Program-made: the position numbers and the translations under genes | Shown here: piece by piece, positions 1 to 10,524 of the stretch | Layout of the letters: the number at the start of each line of letters is the position of its first letter | How positions within the stretch are numbered: position 1 is the stretch's first letter | The notes under the pieces: model-generated | Told to the model about the DNA's origin: nothing | Seen by the model: the letters and a program-made list of their open reading frames with translations, nothing else | Databases searched by the model: none | NCBI RefSeq assembly: GCF_051014445.1 | Contig: NW_027488366.1 | Location: forward strand, 19,920,001 to 19,984,000 | Direction: 5' to 3' | Source: Colletes latitarsis | Taxonomy: Eukaryota; Arthropoda; Insecta; Hymenoptera; Colletidae | Length of the DNA: 64,000 nucleotides

Positions 1-1407
1 AGTGTTGTATTTCATTACTACGTGATGCAATCCAGAAAAAGCCCAGGATCTAGCCATGAAGTATGAGAAATATGCGAAAGTATGAGCCTGATGAGGGCAA
101 ATCCTAGACCTAACCCAGACCAAACATGCGTTAGCCTCTAAAATATTTATCAAGACCAGGTTTAATTGAATGTTTCAGTGTGGTACCACATTACTGTGTG
201 ATCAATCCAGAAAAAGCCCAGGATCTAGCCATCAAGTTTGAGAAATATGCGAAAGATTGAGCCTGATGAGGGCAAATCCCAGACCTAACCTAGACCTAAC
301 ATGAATTATTCTCTAAAATATTGATCGAAACCAGGTTTAATTGACTGTTTCAGTGTGGTCCCACATAACTACGTGATCCAAACCAGAAAAAACCCAGGAT
401 CCGTTCAACAGGTATGTGAAGACTGCGAAAGTATGAGTCTGATGAGTGAAAATCCCAGACCTAACCTAGACCTAACATGCGTTGTCCTCTAAGATATTGA
501 TGGAAACCAGGTTTAATTGACTGTTTCAGTGTTGTACTTCATTACTACGTGATGCAATCCAGAAAAAGCCCAGGATCTAGCCATGAAGTATGAGAAATAT
601 GCGAAAGTATGAGCCTGATGAGGGCAAATCCTAGACCTAACCCAGACCTAACATGCGTTAGCCTCTAAAATATTTATCAAGACCAGGTTTAATTGAATGT
701 TTTAGTGTGGTACCACATTACTATGTGATGCAATCCAGAAAAAGCCCAGGATCTAGCCATCAAGTTTGAGAAATATGCGAAAGATTGAGCCTGATGAGGG
801 CAAATCCCAGACCTAACCTAGACCTAACATGAATTATTCTCTAAAATATTGATCGAAACCAGGTTTAATTGACTGTTTCAGTGTGGTCCCACATTACTAC
901 GTGATCCAAACCAGAAAAAACCTAGGATCCGTTCAACAAGTATGTGAAGAATGTGAAAGTATGAGTCTAATGAGTGAAAATCCCAGGCCTAACCTAGACC
1001 TAACATGCGTTATCCTCAAAAATATTGATCGAAACCTGGTTTAATCGACTGTTTCAGTGTGGTACTACATTACTATGTGATCCAAACCAGAAAAAACCCA
1101 GGATCTGTTCAACAAGTATGTGAAGAATGCGAAAGTATGAGTCTGATCAGTGAAAATCCCAGGCCTTACCTAGACCTAACTTGCGTTGTCCTCTAAAATA
1201 TTGATGGAAACCAGGTTTTATTGACTGTTTCTGTGTGGTACTACATTACTACGTGATGCAATCCAGAAAAAGCCCAGGATCTAGCCATGAAGTATGAGAA
1301 ATATGCGAAAGTAAGAGCCTGATGAGGGCAAATCCTAGACCTATCCCAGACCTAACTTGCGTTATCCTCTAAAATATTTATCAAGAGCAGGTTTAATTGA
1401 ATGTTTC

Positions 1408-1423
1408 AGTGTGGTACCACACT
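1408..1423. repeat. 16-bp perfect palindrome of the satellite monomer (representative copy)
   Basis: The monomer core AGTGTGGTACCACACT is a perfect dyad with no spacer (KpnI site GGTACC at its centre). Monomers followed by ACTAC, such as this one, are perfect. The common ...CCACATTAC version has a mismatch near the edge. It recurs at 176-bp spacing across the window. A dyad-binding protein site or cruciform is possible, but only the symmetry is seen. Confidence 0.8.
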
Positions 1424-4400
1424 ACTTCGTGATCCAAACCAGTAAAAACCCAGGATCTGTTCAAGAAGTATGTGAAAAACGCTAAACTGTGTGCCTGATG
1501 AGGGCAAATCTTAGACCTAATCCAGACCTAAGATGCGTTAACCTCTAAAATATTTATCCAGACCAGGTTTAATTGAATGTTTCAGTGTGGTACCACGTTA
1601 CTACGTGATCGAAACTAGAAAAAACCCAGGATCCGTTCAACAAGTATGTCAAGAATGCAATAGTATGAGTCTGATGAGTGAAAATCCCAGGCCTAACCTA
1701 GACCTAACATGCGTTATCCTCTAAAATATTCATCGAAACCTGGTTTAATCGACTGTTTCAGTGTGGTACCACATTACTATGTGATCCAAACCAGAAAATA
1801 ACCCAGGATCTGTTCAAGGAGTATGTGAAGTGTGCGAAGGTATGAGTCTGATGAGGTCAAACCCCAGACCTATCCCAGACCTAACTTGCGTTATCCTCTA
1901 AAATATTGTTCGAAACCAGGTTTAATCGACTGTTTCAGTGTGGTACCACATTACTACGTGATCCAAACCAGAAAAAACCCAGGATCCGTTCAACAAGTAT
2001 GTGAAGAATGCGAAAGTATGAGTCTGATGGGTGAAAATCCCGGTCCTAACCCAGACCTAACATGCGTGGTCCTCTAAGATATTGATGGAAACCAGGTTTA
2101 ATTGACTGTTTCAGTGTTGTACTTCATTACTACGTGATGCAATCCAGAAAAAGCCCAGGATCTAGCCATGAAGTATGAGAAATATGCGAAAGTATGAGCC
2201 TGATGAGGGCAAATCCTAGACCTAACCCAGACCTAACATGCGTTAGCCTCTAAAATATTTATCAAGACCAGGTTTAATTGAATGTTTCAGTGTGGTACCA
2301 CATTACTGTGTGATGCAATCCAGAAAAAGCCCAGGATCTAGCCATCAAGTTTGAGGAATATGCGAAAGATTGAGCCTGATGAGGGCAAATCCCAGACCTA
2401 ACCTAGACCTAACATGAATTATTCTCTAAAATATTGATCGAAACCAGGTTTAATTGACTGTTTCAGTGTGGTCCCACATAACTACGTGATCCAAACCAGA
2501 AAAAACCCAGGATCCGTTCAACAGGTATGTGAAGACTGCGAAAGTATGAGTCTGATGAGTGAAAATCCCAGACCTAACCTAGACCTAACTTGCGTTGTCC
2601 TCTAAAATATTGATGGAAACCAGGTTTCATTGACTGTTTCAGTGTGGTACTACATTACTACGTGATGCAATCCAGAAAAAGCCCAGGATCTAGCCATGAA
2701 GTATGAGAAATATGCGAAAGTAAGAGCCTGATGAGGGCAAATCCTAGACCTATCCCAGACCTAACTTGCGTTATCCTCTAAAATATTTATCAAGAGCAGG
2801 TTTAATTGAATGTTTCAGTGTGGTACCACACTACTTCGTGATCCCAACCAGAAAAAACCCAGGATCTGTTCAAGAAGTATGTTAAAAACGCTAAACTGTG
2901 TGCCTGATGAGGGCAAATCTTAGACCTAGTCCAGACCTAAGATGCGTTGACCTCTAAAATATTTATCCAGACCAGGTTTAATTGAATGTTTCAGTGTGGT
3001 ACCACGTTACTACGTGATCCAAACTAGAAAAAACCCAGGATCCGTTCAACAGGTATGTGAAGAATGCAATAGTATGAGTCTGATGAGTGAAAATCCCAGG
3101 CCTAACCTAGACCTAACATGCGTTATCCTCTAAAATATTGATCGAAACCTGGTTTAATCGACTGTTTCAGTGTGGTACCACATTACTATGTGATCCAAAC
3201 CAGAAATAACCCAGGATCTGTTCAAGGAGTATGTGAAGTGTGCGAAGGTATGAGTCTGATGAGGTCAAATCCCAGACCTCTCTCAGACCTAACTTGCGTT
3301 ATCCTCTAAAATATTGATCGAAACCAGGTTTAATCGACTGTTTCAGTGTGGTACCACATTACTACGTGATCCAAACCAGAAAAAACCCAGGATCCGTTCA
3401 ACAAGTATGTGAAGAATGCGAAAGTATGAGTCTGATGAGTGAAAATCCCAGACCTAACCTAGACCTAACATGCGTTATCCTCTAAAATATTGATCCAAAC
3501 CAGGTTTAATGGACTGTTTCAGCGTGGTACCACACTACTACGTGATCCAAACCAGAAAAAACCCAGGATCTGTTCAACAAGTATGTGAAAAACGCGAAAG
3601 TATTGGCCTGATGAGGGCAAATCCCAGACATATCCCAGACCTAACTTGCGTTGTCCTCTAAGATATTGATGGAAACCAGGTTTAATTGACTGTTTCACTG
3701 TTGTACTTCATTGCTACGTGATGCAATCCAGAAGAAGCCCAGGAGCTAGCCATCAAGTATGAGAAATATGCGAAAGAATGATCCTGATGAGAGCAAATCC
3801 CAGGCCTAACCTAGACCTAACATGAATTATTCTCTAAAATATTGATCGAAACCAGGTTTAATTGACTGTTTCAGTGTGGTCCCACATTACTACGTGATCC
3901 AAACCAGAAAAAACCCAGGATCCGTTCAACAAGTATGTGAAGAATGCGAAAGTATGAGTCTGATGAGGTCAAATCCCAGGCCTAACCTAGACCTAACATG
4001 CGTTATCCTCAAAAATATTGATCGAAACTTGGTTTCATCGACTGTTTCAGTGTGGTACCACATTACTATGTGATCCAAACCAGAAAATAACCCTGTATCT
4101 GTTCAACGAGTATGTGAAGTGTGCGAAAGTATGAGTCTGATGAGGTCAAATCCCAGACCATTCCCAGACTTAACTTGCGTTATCCTCTAAAATATTGATC
4201 GAAACCAGGTTTAATCGACTGTTTCAGTGTGGTACCACATTACTACCTGATCCAAACCAGAAAAATTCCAGGATCTAGCCATCAAGTATGTGAAGAATGC
4301 GAAAGTATGAGTCTGATGAGTGAAAATCCCAGGCCTAACCTAGACCTAACATGCGCTATCCTCTAAAATATTGATCCAAACCAGGTTTAATGGACTGTTT

Positions 4401-7400
4401 CAGCGTGGTACCACACAACTACGTGATCCAAACCAGAAAAAACCCAGGATCTGTTCAACAAGTATGTGAAAAACGCGAAAGTATTGGCCTGATGAGGGCA
4501 AATCCCAGACATATCCCAGACCTAACTTGCGTTGTCCTCTAAGATATTGATGGAAACCAGGTTTAATTGACTGTTTCAGTGTTGTACTTCGTTACTACGT
4601 GATGCAATCCAGAAAAAGCCCAGGATCTAGCCATGAAGTTTGAGAAATATGCGAAAGTATGAGCCTGATGAGGGCAAATCCTAGACCTAACACAGACCTA
4701 ACATGCGTTAGCCTCTAAAATATTTATCAAGACCAGGTTTAATTGAATGTTTCAGTGTGGTACCACATTACTATGTGATGCAATCCAGAAAAAGCCCAGG
4801 ATCTAGCCATCAAGTTTGAGAAATATGCGAAAGATTGAGCCTGATGAGGGCAAATCCCAAACCTAACCTAGACCTAACATGAATTATTCTCTAAAATATT
4901 GATCGAAACCAGGTTTAATTGACTGTTTCAGTGTGGTCCCACATTACTACGTGATCCAAACCAGAAAAAACCCTGGATCCGTTCAACAGGTATGTGAAGA
5001 ATGCGAAAGTATGAGTCTGATGAGTGAAAATCACAGACCTAACCTAGACCTAACATGCGTTGTCCTCTAAGATATTGATGGAAACCAGGTTTAATTGACT
5101 GTTTCAGTGTTGTACTTCATTACTACGTGATGCAATCCAGAAAAAGCCCAGGATCTAGCCATGAAGTATGAGAAATATGCGAAAGTATGAGCCTGATGAG
5201 GGCAAATCCTAGACCTAACCCAGACCTAACATGCGTTAGCCTCTAAAATATTTATCAAGACCAGGTTTAATTGAATGTTTCAGTGTGGTACCACATTACT
5301 ATGTGATGCAATCCAGAAAAAGCCCAGGATCTAGCCATCAAGGTTGAGAAATATGCGAAAGATTGAGCCTGATGAGGGCAAATCCCAGACCTAACCTAGA
5401 CCTAACATGAATTATTCTCTAAAATATTGATCGAAACCAGGTTTAATTGACTGTTTCAGTGTGGTCCCACATTACTACGTGATCCAAACCAGAAAAAACC
5501 CAGGATCCGTTCAACAAGTATGTGAAGAATGCGAAAGTATGAGTCTGATGAGTGAAAATCCCAGGCCTAACCTAGACCTAACATGCGTTAGCCTCTAAAA
5601 TATTTATCCAGACCAGGTTTCATTGAATGTTTCAGTGTGGTACCACTTTACTACGTGATCCAATCCAGAATTAGCCCAGGATCTAGCCATGAAGTATGAG
5701 AAATATGCGAAAGTATGAGTCTGATGAGGTCAAATCCCAGACCAATCCCAGACTTAACTTGCGTTATCCTCTAAAATATTGATCGAAACCAGGTTTAATC
5801 GACTGTTTCAGTGTGGTACCACATTACTACGTGATCCAAACCAGAAAAAACCCAGGATCTGTTCAACGAGTATGTGAAGTGTGCGAAAGTATGAGTCTGA
5901 TGAGGGCAAATCCCAGACCTATCCCAGACCTAACATGCGTTATCCTCGAAAATATTTATCAAGACCAGGTTTAATTGATTGCTTCAGTGTGGACCCACAT
6001 TACTACGTGATCCAAACCGGAAAAAACCCAGGATCCGTTCAACAAGTATGTGAAGAATGCGAAAGTATGAGTCTGATGAGTGAAAATCCCAGTCCTAACC
6101 TAGACCTAACATGCGTTATCCTCTAAAATATTGATCGAAACCAGGTTTAATTGACCGTTTCAGTGTGGTACCACATTACTACGTGATCCAAACCAGAAAA
6201 AACCCAGGATCTGTTCAACAAGTATGTGAAGAATGCGAAAGTATGAGTCTGATGAGTGAAAATCCCAGGGCTAACCTAGACCTAACTTGCGTTGTCCTCT
6301 AAAATATTGATGGAAACCAGGTTTCATTGACTGTTTCAGTGTGGTACTACATTACTACGTGATGCAATCCAGAAAAAGCCCAGGATCTAGCCATCAAGTA
6401 TGAGAAATATGCGAAAGAATGAGCCTGATGAGAGCAAATCCCAGACCTATCCCAGACGTAACTTGCGTTGTCCTCTAAAATATTGATCGAAACCAGGTTT
6501 AATTGACCGTTTCAGTTTGGTACCACATTACTACGTGATCCAAACCAGAAAAAACCAAGGATCCGTTCAACAAGTATGTGAAGGATGCGAAAGTATGAGT
6601 CTGATCAGTGGAAATCACAGGCGTTAACTAGACCTAACTTGCGTTGTCCTCTAAAATATTGATGGAAACCAGGTTTCATTGACTGTTTCAGTGTGGTACT
6701 ACATTACTACGTGATGCAATCCAGAAAAAGCCCAGGATCTAGCCATCAAGTATGAGAAATATGCGAAGGAATGAGCCTGATGAGAGCAAATCCCAGACCT
6801 AACCTAGACCTAACATGCGTTATCCTCTAAAATATTGATCAAAACCAGGTTTAATGGACTGTTTCAGTGTGGTACCACACTACAACGTGATCCAAACCTG
6901 AAAAAACCCAGGATCTGTTCAACAAGTATGTGAAGAATGCGAAAGTATGAGTCTGATGAGTGAAAATCCCAGGGCTAACCTAGACCTAACATGCGTCATC
7001 CTCTAAAATATTGATCAAAACCAGGTTTAATGGACTGTTTCAATGTGGTTCCACATTACTGTGTGATCCAAACCAGAAAATAACCCAGGATCTGTTCAAG
7101 GAGTATGTGAAGTGTGCGAAAGTATGAGTCTGATGAGGTCAAATCCCAGACCTATCCCTGACCGAACTTGCGTTATCCTCTAAAATTTTGATCGAAACCA
7201 GGTTTAATCGACTGTTTCAGTGTGGTACCACATTACTACGTGATCCAAACCAGATAAAACCCAGGATCTGTTCAACGAGTATGTGAAGTGTGCGAAAGTA
7301 TGAGTCCGATGAGGTCAAATCCCAGACCAATCCCAGACTTAACTTGCGTTATCCACTAAAATATTGATCGAAACCAGGTTTAATCGACTGTTTCAGTGTG

Positions 7401-9971
7401 GTACCACATTACTACGTGATCCAAACCAGAAAAAACCAAGGATCCGTTCAACAAGTATGTGAAGGATGCGAAAGTATGAGTCTGATCAGTGGAAATCACA
7501 GGCCTTACCTAGACCTAACTTGCGTTGTCCTCTAAAATATTGATGGAAACCAGGTTTCATTGACTGTTTCAGTGTGGTACTACATTACTACGTGATGCAA
7601 TCCAGAAAAAGCCCAGGATCTAGCCATCAAGTATGAGAAATATGCGAAGGAATGAGCCTGATGAGAGCAAATCCCAGACCTAACCTAGACCTAACATGCG
7701 TTATCCTCTAAAATATTGATCAAAACCAGGTTTAATGGACTGTTTCAGTGTGGTACCACACTACAACGTGATCCAAACCTGAAAAAACCCAGGATCTGTT
7801 CAACAAGTATGTGAAGAATGCGAAAGTATGAGTCTGATGAGTGAAAATCCCAGGGCTAACCTAGACCTAACATGCGTCATCCTCTAAAATATTGATCAAA
7901 ACCAGGTTTAATGGACTGTTTCAGTGTGGTTCCACATTACTGTGTGATCCAAACCAGAAAATAACCCAGGATCTGTTCAAGGAGTATGTGAAGTGTGCGA
8001 AAGTATGAGTCTGATGAGTGAAAATCCCAGGCCTAACCTGGACCTAACATTCGTTATCCTCAAAAATATTGATCGAAACCTGGTTAAATCGACTGTTTCA
8101 GTGTGGTACCACATTACTATGTGATCCAAACCAGAAAATAACCCAGGATCTGTTCAACGAGTATGTGAAAAACGCGAAACTGTGAGCCTGATGAGGGCAA
8201 ATCTTAGACCTAACCCAGACCTAAGATGCGTTATCCTCTAAAATATTTATCCAGACCAGGTTTCATTGACTGTTTCAGCGTGGTACCACATTACTACGTG
8301 ATCCAAACCAGAAAAAACCCAGGATCTGTTCAACAAGTATGTGGAAAACGCGAAAGTATGAGCCTGATGAGGGCAAATCCCAGACATATCCCAGACCTAA
8401 CCTGCGTTGTCCTCTAAGATATTGATGGAAACCAGGTTTAATTGACTGTTTCAGTGTTGTACTTCATTACTACGTGATGCAATCCAGAAAAAGCCCAGGA
8501 TCTAGCCATCAAGTATGAGAAATATGCGAAAGAATGAGCCTGATGAGTGCAAATCCCAGACCTAACCTAGACCTAACATGAATTATTCTCTAAAATATTG
8601 ATCGAGACCGGGTTTAATCGACTGTTTCAGTGTGGTACCACATTACTACGTGATCCAAACCAGAAAAAACCGAGGATCAGTTCAACAAGTATGTGAAGAA
8701 TGCGAAAGTATGAGTCTGATGAGTGAAAATCCCAGGGCTATCCTAGACCTAACATGCGTTATCCTCTAAAATATTGATCAAAACCAGGTTTATTCGACTG
8801 TTTCAGTGTGGTATCACACTACTACGTGACCCAAACCAGAAAAAACCCAGGATCCGTTCAACAAGTATGTGAAGGATGCGAAAGTATGTGTCTGATCATT
8901 GAAAATCTCAGGCCTTACCTAGACCTAACTTGCGTTGTCCTCTAAAATATTGATGGAAACCAGGTTTCATTGACTGTTTCAGTGTGGTACTACATTACTA
9001 CGTGATGCAATCCAGAAAAAGCCCAGGATCTAGCCATCAAGTATGAGAAATATGCGAAAGAATGAGCCTGATGAGAGCAAATCCCAGACCTAACCTAGAC
9101 CTAACATGCGTTATCCTCTAAAATATGGAGCGAAACCAGGTTTAATGGACTGTTTCAGTGTGGTACCACACTACTTCGTGGTCCAAACCAGAAAAAACCC
9201 AGGATCTGTTCAACAAGTATGTGAAAAACGCGAAACTGTGAGCCTGATGAGGGCAAATCTTAGACCTAACCCAGACCTAAGATGCGTTATCCTCTAAAAT
9301 ATTTATCCAGACAAGGTTTCATTGACTGTTTCAGCGTGGTACCACATTACTACGTGATCCAAACCAGAAAAAACCCAGGATCTGTTCAACAAGTATGTGA
9401 AAAACGCGAAAGTATGAGCCTGATGAGGGCAAATCCCAGACATATCCCAGACCTAACCTGCGTTGTCCTCTAAGATATTGATGGAAACCAGGTTTAATTG
9501 GCTGTTTCAGTGTTGTACTACATTACTACGTGATGCAATCCAGAAAAAGCCCAGGATCTAACCATCAAGTATGAGAAATATGCGAAAGAATGAGCCTGAT
9601 GAGAGCAAATCCCAGACCTAACCTAGACCTAACATGCGTTATCCTCTAAAATATTGAGCGAAACCAGGTTTAATGGACTGTTTCAGTGTGGTACCACTTT
9701 ACTACGTGATCCTCTCCAGAACTAGCCCAGGATCTAGCCATCAAGTATGAGAAATATGCGAATGTAAGAGCCTGATGATGGGAAATCCTAGACCTATCCC
9801 AAACTTAACTTGCGTTATCCTCTAAAATATTTATCAAGACCAGGTTTAATTGATTGTTTCAGGGTGGTACCACATTACTACGTGATCCACACCAGAAAAA
9901 ACCCAAGATCCGTTCAACAAGTATGTGAAGAATGCGAAAGTATGAGTCTGATGAGATCAAATCCCAGACCA

Positions 9972-9985
9972 ATCCCAGACTTAAC
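9972..9985 (+). repeat. Target-site duplication of retroelement copy 1, 3' side
   Basis: ATCCCAGACTTAAC is repeated exactly at 15970-15983 on the other side of the element. The duplication is 14 bp, or up to 16 bp if two T's shared with the tail are counted. It is a variant of the telomere-like motif (reverse complement GTTAAGTCTGGGAT). A duplication of about 14 bp is the size known for R1 rather than the very short ones of TRAS/SART. Confidence 0.9.
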
Positions 9986-10008
9986 TTTTTTTTTTTTTTT
10001 TTTTTTTT
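9986..10008 (-). other. 3' A-tail of retroelement copy 1
   Basis: A run of 23 T on the plus strand, A on the element's sense strand, directly abutting the target-site duplication. It marks target-primed reverse transcription of a polyadenylated or A-ended RNA. Up to two of the bases may be satellite-derived. Confidence 0.93.
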
Positions 10009-10524
10009 GTCGTGGGGAAAATCTTCGAAAGACTCCCTCCCACCTCCTTGGGGAGAGGTGGGAGGGGTGTGTGGGATTCCCCGCGCCCGTACAACGACAG
10101 GCGCGGGACCTACCCACTAAAAACCCCACGGTGACCCTTCGGCTCGCTTTGGGAGGATACCGGGAATCGCTCGAAGCATTCTTCCGGTATCCTCCCCGTG
10201 CCCGCGCTTTCGCGCCCATCCCCCGGGGGGACAATCGGTCCCCCCAGTAGACACACTGCCTCATAGCGGCGGGACGGGGCCACTCCATCCCGCCGCTATC
10301 CGTCCCGGGGCCGCGTTTAGTGGCGGCTGCGAGCCCCAACTCGCAACCGCCCGCGATCCCGTTTCCACCCCTCGGCGGCCGGGCGTTCATGGCCGCACCA
10401 GACCGCCGAGGGTGCCTCCCCTTGCGTCGGACCGGTAGGGGGAGGCACTCCTACCCCCAACCGGTCCGACCCGGCGCCGCCTGGCGGGAGGAGGATCCCC
10501 TCAGGACCCCCCTCCCAGCCTAGG
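10009..10524 (-). other. 3'UTR of retroelement copy 1, chain of stem-loops
   Basis: Noncoding stretch between the ORF2 stop and the A-tail. It is largely made of consecutive inverted repeats. Examples are 13-bp arms at 10151-10163 and 10184-10196 (GGGAGGATACCGG), 12-bp arms at 10263-10274 and 10288-10299 (ATAGCGGCGGGA), an 8-bp G/C stem around 10224-10244, and an 11-bp stem with a GACCGGT core near 10425-10470. In this clade the 3'UTR RNA is what the ORF2 protein recognises to start target-primed reverse transcription. A structural role is therefore plausible but inferred. Confidence 0.85.

Larger units (their letters stand above)
1..9985 (+). repeat. 176-bp satellite array, left block
   Basis: About 57 head-to-tail copies of a 176-bp monomer. 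Landmarks in order: CTCTAAAATATTGATCGAAACC, read in parts as an AT-rich segment plus GAAACCAGGTTTAAT; GTGTGGTACCACA; TACGTGATCC; CAGAAAAAACCCAGGATC; GTATGTGAAGAATGCG; GAGTCTGATGAG; then CCCAGACCTAA-type 11-bp units and ATGCGTTATC. Two sequence classes are mixed. One has GATCCAAACCAGAAAAAACC followed by GTTCAACAAGTATGTG. The other has GATGCAATCCAGAAAAAGCC followed by TAGCCATCAAGTATGAG. Within the block, about 1.18-2.1 kb and 2.59-3.5 kb match at an offset near 1408 bp (8 monomers), so there is higher-order structure. No gene is seen; short open frames are by-products of the repeat. The last 14 bases are one copy of the target-site duplication of retroelement copy 1. Confidence 0.96.

Noticed and set aside
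1832..2077. Dozens of 63-84-aa open frames repeated through the satellite (such as 1832-2077, 9106-9297, 16688-16879, 54224-54415)
   Set aside because: They run from the ATGCG of one monomer to the CCTCTAA of the next. 176 is not a multiple of 3, so the frame always closes in the following monomer. They have no start context or domain and their variants follow the DNA repeat, so they are by-products of the satellite.
1..9985. CENP-B box as evidence for centromeric satellite
   Set aside because: No match to the box core (TTCG....A..CGGG) was seen in the monomer. Centromeric function can be neither supported nor excluded.
9986..10008. T run as a transcription terminator
   Set aside because: It is the A-tail of the minus-strand retroelement, abutting an exact target-site duplication.
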